From Myripristis murdjan (Eukaryota; Chordata; Actinopteri; Holocentriformes; Holocentridae), in the NCBI RefSeq assembly GCF_902150065.1, contig NC_043986.1:26874339-26938338 (forward strand): a stretch of DNA of 64,000 nucleotides, read 5' to 3'. Below the pieces are notes generated by a model that was given only the letters and a program-made list of their open reading frames with translations, searched no databases and was not told the DNA's origin. Below, piece after piece: positions 12,619 through 24,600 of this stretch (the first letter of the stretch is position 1; every line of letters begins with the position of its first letter). The position numbers were made by a program, and so were the translations under genes.

Positions 12619-15600
12619 GCGGACCAGGCCCTCAGTACTCTCGCCATGAGGAAGTTCTGTGAAGATAAGGTGTCCTCTTCTCTCCAGCCGTCCCAAAACA
12701 GGTAGAAGGGAGATTGTGTGTGTGTATGTGTGTGTGTGTGCATGCATCCCCTTTGTATACCACCTGCAGGGAAAGGGGAAATATATCTTTGGCTTTGAGA
12801 ACATGTTGATGGTCTTGATCTCTCTATGCTGAAGTCAGTTTGCTTTGTGTGTATAACTCTTCAACTTTACGTGACTGTTTATAAGAGGGTAGAGCAGATA
12901 AATGGGTGTTGATTGAATTATAGAAGTGGCACCATATTATCAAAGCTATTTAAACAAACTAGCCTTTTGCTTTTATAGGATTCGTGATCAGCCTTGTAGT
13001 GTTTCTGTAAAAATAAATCTGGTCAACATATGTGCTGCTCCTTGGCAGTGATGATAAAGAGCATTAAAATGGTCATAAATAACGTGACTTGGAGTTTATG
13101 TACCGTAACCCCATATGCTTCCTTTGTCTTTTTGTAAAAATGTAAAGACCTGAATGCATTTTCGCTTGTTTAAGTCATTTTCAGGAGACAAATGTCAATA
13201 TTTTGAAAGAAGGCAGAATGAGGCAGATAACTTCAAGTATCAAGGGAATTTAATTGAAGAACATGTCGGAAAAACTCAAGTCGTCTCACCCCACTGGCAG
13301 ATATTTTTCTTTAACTTGCTTTAAGTTTTTTTTTTGTTTTTTTTTCAGTGTTCAACTTTTTATCTGCTTGCATTTCTCTTTGAATTTGAACGTACTGAAG
13401 ACGACTATCTGACTGCGGCATCAGTCTGCTCCATGGCTGTTTGCATTTTTTCCTCATGGTTTCTTCATCTCTCATCTCTCTCTCTCTCTCTCTCTCTCTT
13501 TCCCTCTCTCTCTCTCTTTCCCTCTCTCAGGTATATCTATTACTTTGGGGGTCTTCTCTCTGGGGCGATCAAGATGAACAGCAGCCCTCTCTTTCTCCAC
13601 CAAGTTCTCATCCCTTCGCTCCCCAACTTCCAGGGTGAAGGAGGTGTGTGTATGCGTGGTGGTACTGCCTGAATCCAAATCTCCTTCCCCCCCCCGAAAT
13701 ATATACGTCTCTCTTTTCTTGTGCTGTGTAACTTTGGCCGTGTGCCTGGATGTGTATGTGATGTGTGCTTGTCTTGATGCTCTGAGCAGCATTCCATCTG
13801 AATGACAGCGGTGTTAGTGTTTGCAGACTTCTTAGATGGTCATCTCCACCCTCCACCCACACACACTTGTCTGTTTGTCTTTAATCTGATGATGGAGTTC
13901 AGTTGGGGGGGAGGCAGTCAGCACATTCCTCTGTGTTCATATTGATAGCACTGTTTATATATCTCTCTCTCTTTCTCTTTCTCTCTCTCAGGTTATTACC
14001 CCTTCTTGAAGATCTATCAGTCCATGCAGCTGGTCTACACGTCAGGCATATAGTAAGTCTCCACTACCAATAGCCAGTGACTTAAAAAAAATGTATGCTG
14101 GGTGAGGTATTTGCCCTGCATGATGAACAGCTTTCACCCCTGCCACAGTGATGTCAAAGAGGCAGATAAAGCACACAAAACACACTATTAGACAGAAATA
14201 TTGTCAACTGCTGTTTAGTGACTGTACGGCATGACATCAACAACATAGTGTACTCTTGATGCATATGGGGGATTTTCATTAAACATGAAAAATTGCAATT
14301 CAGCTTTGAAAAGTACTTTTTAAATAAAATATGTTTAATTTGGATTTGGATTCAATTTAAAAAAAAAATTCAAACATGACTATTCTTTGCAATATATCAC
14401 CATATTAACCCTTTGATGCATGAATTATGAAAGCCTGAGTCAAGGTTTTTTTCTTATGTGTTTTTACTCTTCTTAGGGCATGAACATTTTTGTGAGTCTC
14501 CATACTTCTTTAAGGATGCAGGACTGGTATTATCATACTAATATTAATATGTGTTCAGCAAGAACTGATAGTCTCTGCATAAACCTCGATGAAGGGGAGC
14601 AGCAGAGAGCATTCTAACAGCTGATATGCAATTCCACCATAGAAACCATTGCATTTAGGAGAAAATGACTTTTAAACAGCTGTCCACTGTAGTGACCGCT
14701 ATGCACCAAAGGGTTAAAAAAGTATGCAGTGATTGCAAAAATCAGTGCTTATGAATATCCAAGTTCACAGATCTGCTGTTGCTGTGTGTATTTTTTCGCT
14801 ATCTAATTTCTTTGCGTGTGCTGTGTTACAGTGACTTGCAAGGCACTGGAGGTAGGCGACTGGCTGTGACCATCGAACCAGCGCTGCTGCTAAAGGGTGA
14901 CATCATGGTGAGTTCAGACTGTTTATGTAAAAGGAAATGACAAACGGGACGGCCCCTCTGCGCCCCAGGGAGAGGTTGTGATCATGAGTCAGGAACTTCA
15001 CTTATATCTCACTGTTTTAATAAACAAACGCTTGGAAAGTGTCTTTAGCAATAATTTTTGCATTGCATAAACATGAGCCACTACCCTGAAGCCAGTGTAC
15101 ATCTACAGCTAATGTACAGCAACAAAGTGCTTCAATATGTCTTTTTAGTCATTTTTTTTCAATAATGCTTAACAGCTGCAAGACCTCTGTTTCAAAATGT
15201 GACATTTACAGTTAATCATTTTCTATGAATATGCGTCACTCATTTTGGAATGAAACTTTGTCGTGTGCTTGATCTCTTACTGTTCCAATACAAAGTCAGC
15301 TGCATTTCTCCCCCCCTCTCTGCTGCCCCCTGTAGGTGAAATGCTACCACAGGCGAGCCCAAAGTGCTGACAGGGACACAGTGTTCAGGCTGCAGTTCCA
15401 CACTTGCACCATCCACGGATGCCAGCTCTGGTTTGGAAAGGGGGAGCTGGACGAAGCTTGTACCGGTGAGTTAGTTTGATGAGAGAAGGGAGGGAGGAGG
15501 AATGTTAGGGAGCGGAGGGGGGCTGATCAAAGTTTAGGAGGCAGACGGGTAGAAAAGAGGGCTACAAACTGGCTGATTTGTGAAAATTTAACAAGTAGAG

Positions 15601-18600
15601 TAGAGGGCATTTATACTATCTGCAAATCCTTGTCCTGAAAATCCATAGGCAACAAAAAGGATGCAGGTCTTGAGTTCAGATAGGATCAGTTAATTTATGA
15701 ATCACAGTATATCAGGGTGTTAAATTAAATGCTCAATGTGATTAAACAAACTACCTTTTTTTGATCCAGCACTGTAGACAGCAAGAGAAGTAACATTTCC
15801 CTAATCCTCTAGCTATTCAGCCATAACACTGTGGGGTTACATAAACAGTCATCTTGTTCCACATAAGATGTGGGAAAAATGTGGGATTTGCGTAATGGAT
15901 ACATTTGTGTCATGATCCTCATAAACTTACAATAATAAAAAAAAAATACTGCTCCCTTAGGACTGGACTCAGTTCTGTCTCATTTTGCTTCCTAAAATAG
16001 TCTTAAATTGTAATTTAGAATTAAATTTGTTAACAGTGGTAGCAGGTTAATCACTGTGTTGGACTAATTGACGTAATGGCTGCTCTCTGGAAATGAGCAT
16101 AGTGGGAATGTATTCACAGTAGTTTTCCACTTTCAAATGGCCTCATATTACTGTGGCTGAAAATTAAATCCTTTAATAGCAGTATCCTAATCCTCATATT
16201 GGACAAATTGAGGTAATGACAGGTCTCTGGAGGAGAGAATAGTGAGAACTGGTTACACTGCATGCAGGGAGTGAGTGTCCCAAATTATCGCACAAGAAGA
16301 GTGAAGCAGGCTTGGTGTGTGTCGGCCTATTGCTTAATTCCATAAATAACATGCTTATTACCTCATTTCCTCATCGGTTTCACATTTTCTCAAATGTCAG
16401 GATACTTCCAGCCTAAAAGCATGACTCCAACGCACAGAGGAGGTGCTGTATGTGGTAGTCAATCCACTGGACGAAATGAAGCATTAGAAATGTAAACACT
16501 CCATTCAGAGTTCATCCAAATGAAAACATATTTGGCAGATAGGAGTATAGTTGATGTATTAAAGCAGTGTTTCTTAAACTGTGTGTCATGGCCTAAAATA
16601 GGTTGTGGCCTTGGTACTTTTTTTTGGTGGGGGTCCCCACATCACAGAAGCTCAGGTATGCCTTAATAAGTCTGGGTCTCATGGGAAGATTACGTTTATA
16701 CTTGGAGGATGAAAATGTTCAAGACTTCATGTATTAGAGGATCGCATAGTGCCTCAAGTGGATTTTCAAGACAGGAAAGCAGTTAATGATGGCAATCTTT
16801 GTGAAGTTGATATGAATGTAACATTTTCTATCGCTCATGTTTTGGTGAAGATCGTTTCTGTTGCTCTTCCCCTCAGATGAACGTTTCCCATCCGATGCCA
16901 CAGTGGAGTTTGTCTTCTCCTCTGGACCTGAGAAGATCAAAGGTTGGTTCATTCTACTTCATGTTCCTCCTCGTATCTGTTTCACTTCAAACATTCGCCT
17001 CGTACAAGATAAATTGATTTAAGTGCAGAACTCAGGATGTATAGACTACAAAGATTTGTTATCCAGATATGTTAATGTTAAAGAAAGGGAAGGAAAGGTA
17101 GGGAAGCGTGGCCTGCGTTGCTCCCACTCTCAGCTCCATCTGTATTATATCTAGTACGGTAAGAATGCCATAAAATGAATTTATATAAAGTGTTTATTGA
17201 AATGTGTCTTTCTCAAGGCCGCGAGTACCAGAAAAATGACCCAGCCGTCACAGTGGACTACAACACAGCTGACCCAGTGGTTCGCTGGGACTCCTATGAG
17301 AACTTCAACCAGCGATACCAGGACAGCCTGGAGGGTATGATACAAAATGTACTCTGTATGCCTCTACTCAACTAAATTATACTTTCAAATCTAATAGGCT
17401 TGTAATGGGGGATAATTATAGTAGTGGGACCTGGCACTCAAAACAGTCTTCTGACACCGCTGGCTATTCTGCCCCTACATGCTCCAACATGACTCTGTAA
17501 ATCTAAAGCCATTTCCAAGACAGAAAGCACAGGTTTTAAGTTTAAGTGAAGTGACTAATGGGCATAACAGCTGTCAAATAAAAGTTCCCTAAATCTGTCG
17601 ATTGCTAATGAGCAAGGAAGATATTAAATTCCCCACAGCAAATAGTTCAGTGTTATAAATGTGCTCAGTTGTAAAGTAAATGGTTCTGCAGTTTGAATAC
17701 TTGTCTTGCTTTGTCTCTCTGTTCTATTCAGACATTGCCCACACTAAAGGTCCTCTAGATGGCAGCCTGTATGCTCAGATAAAGAAACGCCGTGGTCCTG
17801 GCTCCGGCTCCCTCACCTCAACAAATGGCAGCAGCCCAGGGGTGGGCATTACAGAGGATAGGCCCAATCACCTCATTACTCCTGGTTCCGATTCTGCCCT
17901 CTCAGCCCATTCCAGCCATTCAAATCAATCATCTGTCCATCCTGAACGTCAGGACGAGTCGATTCGCCCCCCACCCCCGACCAGACAGGAAAGGGAGGAG
18001 CTGGAGCGCCTTCTCGGAGGCATTGAGGGAAACGGAGAACGAGAGACCGCCATCTTGGATGACGGGGATTCCTTGCCCTCGGAGCGAAGCGGAACACTGA
18101 GGCTCAGCCGGTCATGTTCCTGTCGGGCTGGTTACCGGTCCCAGCGTTGTGCCGAGCCTGGTTGTGACCGCACTCTCCTCATGCCCAATGGTTACTGCCT
18201 TGACCGGGCTCCCGGCACCAATGGGCACCATGGGGCAACACCCTCTGCCAGCCCCAACTCAGCAGCCCCACCATCACACATGGATCTGTGCCAGCACTAC
18301 AGCCCCCACTCGCACCAGTCCCTCCCACCTCCAGATCTGGTGTGGGACCGCCAGAGTGGCCCACCACACTACTTACACCGGTCGTGCTCAGACAGCACCT
18401 CATCTCGCCACCTCTGTCCCTACCCAACTCCAGACCTTACTCCTCACCCTCACCCGCATAACCACCCACACTCGCACCCCCTGTCTGCACCAGGTCGGCT
18501 CTACTATCGAGGGGATGACTACGGCCCCTACCACCACCCTCCACCTCACAGCCACCACCACCCCCACCCACACCACCCCAAACGCCCCACCAGCCCTACC

Positions 18601-21600
18601 TACCAAGACATAATGATGATGGATGGTTTGTCGCCCCCTGGTTGCCCATGCAGGGATTGCAGCATCAGAAGAGAGGACCCGGCAGCCTATCACGGCCTTA
18701 GGCTGGACCGAGGTGACAGCTTCCACTGGGACAGAGAGGCAGAGCTTCAACAGAGGGAAGTGGGGTTAAGGAGAGCCAGGGAAGCAGACCTACCAAGAGG
18801 ATCAGAGCTTCACTGGGAGAGGGATCCTGGCCTGAGGCGGGGCAGGGAAATGTCCCTGCACTGGGAGAGAGACAGGGAAGCCGAGCTGCAGTGGGAGAGG
18901 GAGAGAGAAGCTGAATACTGGCACAGGAGGGCCACTGTAGCCTCATTTGGCCCACAGGGCCATGACCTTCCTGCATTTACCTTTGACCCCTTGCCTTCGG
19001 GTCACCCGGCCTATCCAGAGGCGTCCAGGTCCCATGCTCACTCCCATCTGGATCTCAAGTACAGCAGCAGTAGTAGCGGATACCAGACGCCCCATCAGGC
19101 CTGCCCATGCTCGCCCTACCAGCCCTCGCCATCTGAGAGCAGGGGCTACGCCTCTGGCTATCAGTCCGAGTCCACCTCTCCTCTGCCCCCTGTCTCCTCC
19201 ATGCCAGGGTCCTGCAGCCACAGCAACGGGCCAACGGAGCATAATCACAGTCACCACCATCACCATCCAGACTCACAGCAGTCATATGGCTCTGACTCAC
19301 AGACTGGTGAGTCAAACGAAAACAAAGACATTCACATAATGATGATATCCTGAAATTTGTTCTTATTTAACAAAAAGAATGAGCAGATCAATTATGTCAA
19401 CAACAGCATGCACTGAATAGTCTGTGCTAACTACAGGGATGACTCTTGCAAACTCCAATACAACCACATTGCCTCTTGCCTACATCACATTAATTACAGA
19501 GGTCATTTGTGTGCACATTTTATCTCATGATTTTAATACAGAGTGTGCACTTAAAATGTGTAAATCATACATCAAATATTATTGAACATTGACAGAAAAG
19601 GACACAAGATCACACCTGATATATTAATGGCGCTGGTGATTTTTCAGATGGCCTTCGTAGTTCTGGTGAAAGTGTGGGCTGGAGGGATCACATTAACCAT
19701 GGTTCCTTTAAGAGGGTCCACAGAGATGGCCATGGTGCATGCTCAACGCCATCCGACATGTCTGGACCGCCCACACCTGTCCACACCAGCAGCCCTGTAT
19801 GCACACAGGAAAGGTAATCCACTTCAACACTACTGCTGTTGGCATCAGTGCTTCATCCCCACAATTTGTTCTTAGTAGGGTGGACAAAAGTGCAAGAAAC
19901 CTTCTACTGATGATTGCATAACCAACATAAAGTAAATGTCAGCTCCTTGGAGTTGATAAGGTTCATAGGAGGAAAGCTTGACTTAACTTGGAACTAGTAT
20001 TGTTTTGGAGGCAATGTTTCAATTTGGTCAGAAGAAACAATCTGAAAATTTACCCCAAAAATCTGTAAGAAATTACAAGAAAATTGCTACAAAAATATCT
20101 AAAAAAAAAACAAAACAAAACTCTAATTAAAAAAATATATATACTAAAAACATTACCAGTAACAATGTTTATGATTATTGTACTTTTTAAAATTTGATAT
20201 TATATTATAAGAAGCAAATATTACAAAATTACCACAAAAAAATGTTTGGGGAAAAAACACTAGAAAATAGGGCTGGGGGCCCCAAATTTCAAGGGACACT
20301 TCTGTCTTGGACACTTTAAATGCCACAAGGGACTGGATATGACTGAAGGACAAGAGATTGTTTGAGGCAAAGTGATCATTCAAATGTGTTGAATATAATG
20401 TACAGAACTGCTTCTCATGTGCATGGGGCCACATGAGTCACTTTAATGCTTAATGATTGTGTGCATTTCCAATTAAGTGCCGGTCTGGGAGGGAGAGAGT
20501 ATGAGATCCGGACGACCGACATCATCACCAGTGACTATGATGCTTCTCAGCCGCAGGACAGACCATACCATGACAACAACGTCATTCAGGATCCTTCACA
20601 AACCCAAACACACAGCACAGATCCCTCATCACAAGCACAGGCTGCCAAAGACACACACTCACACGCAGTAGCCACACCTCCTCACACAGAACCCACCAAC
20701 CATTGCACTGCACCCACAGACCCAACCCCACCCACCTGCCAGCAGAACCACTGTAGCTCGCCTACAGCTTCAGCTTCCTCCACACAGAACCAGAGCACTA
20801 TCCCATCCATCACACCAGATGCATCTAACCAGACAAACGCCCACTGCCAAACCCCCTCTTCCCCAACCAAAGCATCGTCTACAACGGATAAACACCCGCA
20901 ACCCGACCCCCTGACCCCTCAGACATCCCACCCTTCAGAGACTGCTGCATTACCTTGTGTTGTGACACAGGCAGCATCCCAGCCTCAGAGCCAGACCCAA
21001 ACCCAAGCCCCTGGCTCTCCAGGACCAAACCCAGCTCAAGTCCAAGTCAATGGATCGTCTCCACCCACGGAACCTACCCCAGAAGTCCATAAACCTGCCT
21101 CCACCAGCCCCGGTTCGCCGTCTGCGCCTGTATCTCCCAGCCCAGCCCCACCCTCTTCTCCCCAGCCCCCGTCCAGCAGCATGGAGGGTTCCCCCATCAC
21201 TGAGGCCCCAGTTCCTGGCTTTGCCACCTTGGCTAGACGGTTGATGTTGAGTGGGTCTGACCCCCACCATCTGAACCACAGCCACCACCATGGACCCCCA
21301 CATCACCATTACCCAGGCATGGAGCTCAGTGCTGTCGGACACATGGACAAGCCCTACTCTGCTGCTCATGATACCAGTGAGAGGCACTGCTACCCTGCTA
21401 ACGTTGCTCAGCACCATCCGCCCTCCTACTCCAACTACTCCACTATCTCCATCCCACTTCCTCACCCCCAGCCTCCTCTCCCAGAGAAACGACGGCAGCC
21501 TCCAGGCTCACCTAATGGTGGGGTGGGGACCCTGAGAGCAGCTGTGGGTCATGGACCTTCCTCCATGGCCAGCGCCACCCAGCAGCAGCAGCAGCAGCAC

Positions 21601-24600
21601 CATGTCACGTTCTCTCCCATGGTGGGGGAAATGGCGCCCCCTGTGGGAGAAGTTGAGGGAGGGATGTCCGTGGAGGCTGAGAATATCAACAGGGTCAGTG
21701 TGAAGTTTGTCCAGGACAGTTCAAAGTTCTGGTACAAGCCTGGTATCTCCAGAGAGCAAGGTAGGTCACATAGCTAAAGGTTTTATTTAATTCCTGTCAT
21801 TTTCTATTGTAATTTAATTTTACCGATAACCAACAAAGATATCCTGAACAGATTTACTATTGAGAAAGACTAAATGTAAAGAATGAAACATTCTTAATGT
21901 TTTGGTTCTGTTTCCCTCTAGCAATCTCAGCACTAAAGGAGAGAGAGCCAGGGTCTTTCCTGATCAGGGACAGTAACTCCTTCCAGGGGGCCTACGGCCT
22001 GGCCCTAAAGGTGGCTACGCCTCCTGTTAACATCAGCAACCACAGCAGCAAGGGTGAGATTTTTTTTGCCAGGTCCTGGTTCTGAACCAAGTTTTGGCAA
22101 ATGATGAAGCTGACTCTTGAATCACAGTTGCAAGGTGCTGCCCAAAGGGATAAATCCCACAACTCCAACAGCTGAATTGCTTTTTATCCAACTTATTCAG
22201 AGAAGCTCTGACAGCAGTGGTTTGGTCTCGAGTGACCTTCCTCGGATACAAGTGACCAAGTCACATCTCATCAGGTAAAGGTCAATCATTAGGCCATAGG
22301 TCATTGTCAGTTGTCCAGTCCTCATTAGCACTGCATCAGGGATTTTGTGGCGATTCAGTTCTTAAGTGGACTAAGTAGATAAGCTTTACATTGCTGTTAG
22401 AGCTTCTCTGAATACATGATACGAAAAGCAATTCAATTTAAGTGCTGCAGTCATTGCCTTTGTTTTGTTTTTTTTAAAGATAGCATTTTTGCATTGCATG
22501 CTTGTTTAACTCATTTGGTTTCTTTTCTTGTGGATAACAGGAGCATAGTCCAGCTGTTTGGGCTGTGTTACATGGCATGTAGTCATGCCTCATCCTTGAT
22601 AAACACTAACTAGGTAACATGTTATCTTTTACTGTTTGTTACAGCAAGTGACCCTCTGGAGCAGCTGGTTAGACACTTTCTGATAGAGACGGGCCCTCGA
22701 GGAGTCAAGATTAAAGGATGTCAGAATGAGCCCTACTTTGGTAAGTCTGTGCTTAATCTCTGTGCTTAATGGAAAATAAGTACCATAGGTGGGAGGCAAC
22801 CAGAGGAGGGATGGAAGGAAATAACAACAATCTTCTGAGCACAAGTCAATAAGCGCATAATCTTTATTGGTTATATGGAAATTATGAGATTTAAAATAAA
22901 TAAATAAATAAATAAAATTCACTCACCCATTTGATGTTCTTCTGTCATTGACAGGGAGTCTGTCTGCATTAGTCTACCAGCACTCCATCACTCCCATCTC
23001 TCTGCCCTGTGCTCTGAAGATCCCAGAAAAAGGTCAGTCCTCAGGATCAGCTGTGGATAAAGTATTTTAAAATAATCTCAGATGTGTTATGATTGATATA
23101 TACAATCAAAGAAGGCACGAAACACTCAATTAATCCTACAGTGAAAACCTCAGAGAGTCAGGAGATGTACTGTGAGGTGCACAGATTTTACAGCACGTCT
23201 GATTCAGTAAGCTGACATAATTCGTTTTGATCTTTTCTCCTCATGCTGTCAGACCTGATAGGAGAGATGCAGGAGGTTCAACCCGTGAGCAACATGAGCA
23301 CGGCTGCTGACCTGCTCAAACAAGGAGCAGGTGAGTTCCTCATCTCTTCCTCCGACTCACAGTTGTGTATTTAATTCCACTTGAGTCACTGTACATGTTG
23401 CCATTGGTTACTTAAGGTGTTTTTGTTCCAGCATGAGAAAACACTGTCATACAATCAAGTTCAAAAACAGTACAAATTCTGCATAACAACGTAATCTACA
23501 CATATTAAATACAAATTAAATATATACTGTTCACTGTTATTACTATTTGTTAGGCTACCATTAGTTTTACTATTACTTTACTGAATAAAATATGTCAAAT
23601 CCAAATATATAACAGATTATGCTCCAGCCAAGGAGCCAGAAGAGCCTAGGCCTGATGACCTTTGACCTTCTACCTCCTTGCATTCTGATTGGTCACTATG
23701 CCTCCCTTCCTCTGTCTGTGTCTCTTCCCTCAGCCTGTAACGTCCTCTACCTGAACTCTGTGGAAACAGAGTCTCTAACGGGACCCCAGGCCATCGCCAA
23801 GGCAACAGACGCTACCTTGGGTCGTAACCCACGTCCCGCCGCCACCGTGGTCCAGTTCAAGGTGACGTCCCAGGGCATCACGCTGACGGACAGCCAGCGC
23901 AGGTGAGACACAGCCCCTCAGAATTACTAGTCAAAGATAAAATGATATTTTTTTTCCAAAACATAAATATATAAATGGCCTAAGGCCTTGATTAGTGATT
24001 TGAAACCCTGTAACATCATCATGCATTATGTTTCAGAGTTCTCAGAGTTAATACCACCCACATGCTCCGTGAGAATAACCACGTGGGCCCAGACATCCCG
24101 TACTTGCTATTCGGTGCACTAATTAGATTAATCAATGATTTCATCAGCATAACTGGTTACATTTAATATATCATGAGTATTATGGCAGAACATTCATAAT
24201 TTGCCTTTTGTCTCCAGTGAACTTGCTGTAATTACCTTATTTACTGTCTTCAGTGTTCACCATTTAACTTACGCGCATCCATCTCGTATTCTCTGATGCA
24301 ATGGCCTAATCTTCCTGTGGGACTCTAAGTAAAGTTAAAATTTCATTTAATCTAATTGTCCGCAGCGCTTCTTCCACAGTTGCAGATTGCTGTCAAAGGA
24401 AACTTGATTACTTTGTCACTTTGTAGACCTTTAACTCCCCTTGGCCACGACCCCTTGTTAAGTAATGACGATGCTAAGCCAAGTTAAAGATACACTGTAG
24501 CAACAACGTTAAGGCCCAGCTTCCCATGACTTCATCGCATTCCGGTGCGAACAGATTCGGTCCATAAAAGGCCAGTTGTTGTGTTTTGTCATCTGTGTGC

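Larger units (their letters stand above)
8829..17334 (+). other. tns2: tns2 exons for the PTEN-like phosphatase and C2-like domains
   Basis: Exons: 8829-8878, 9271-9454, 10483-10533, 10628-10750, 12126-12190, 12618-12701, 13531-13643, 13992-14052, 14832-14907, 15336-15465, 16877-16942, 17218-17334. The P-loop reads [11 protein letters not shown] and spans the 10750/12126 junction. The cysteine of the C-x5-R signature is present (residue 162 counted from VTSAC), but the arginine position is lysine, as I remember for human TNS2. The region that follows ([50 protein letters not shown]) is the C2-like module that pairs with it in PTEN and tensins. The domain probably binds lipid or protein; I cannot tell whether it still catalyses. 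Confidence 0.9.

Noticed and set aside
12298-12804. 168-aa minus-strand frame with a long His-Thr run
   Set aside because: It is created by the (TG)40 tract next to a tns2 exon.
18149-18613. 154-aa plus-strand frame in the large tns2 exon
   Set aside because: Shadow of the tns2 frame in GC-rich, low-complexity sequence; the tns2 frame carries recognised family words.
20950-21465. 171-aa minus-strand frame opposite tns2
   Set aside because: Antisense shadow of Pro/Ser-rich coding sequence.
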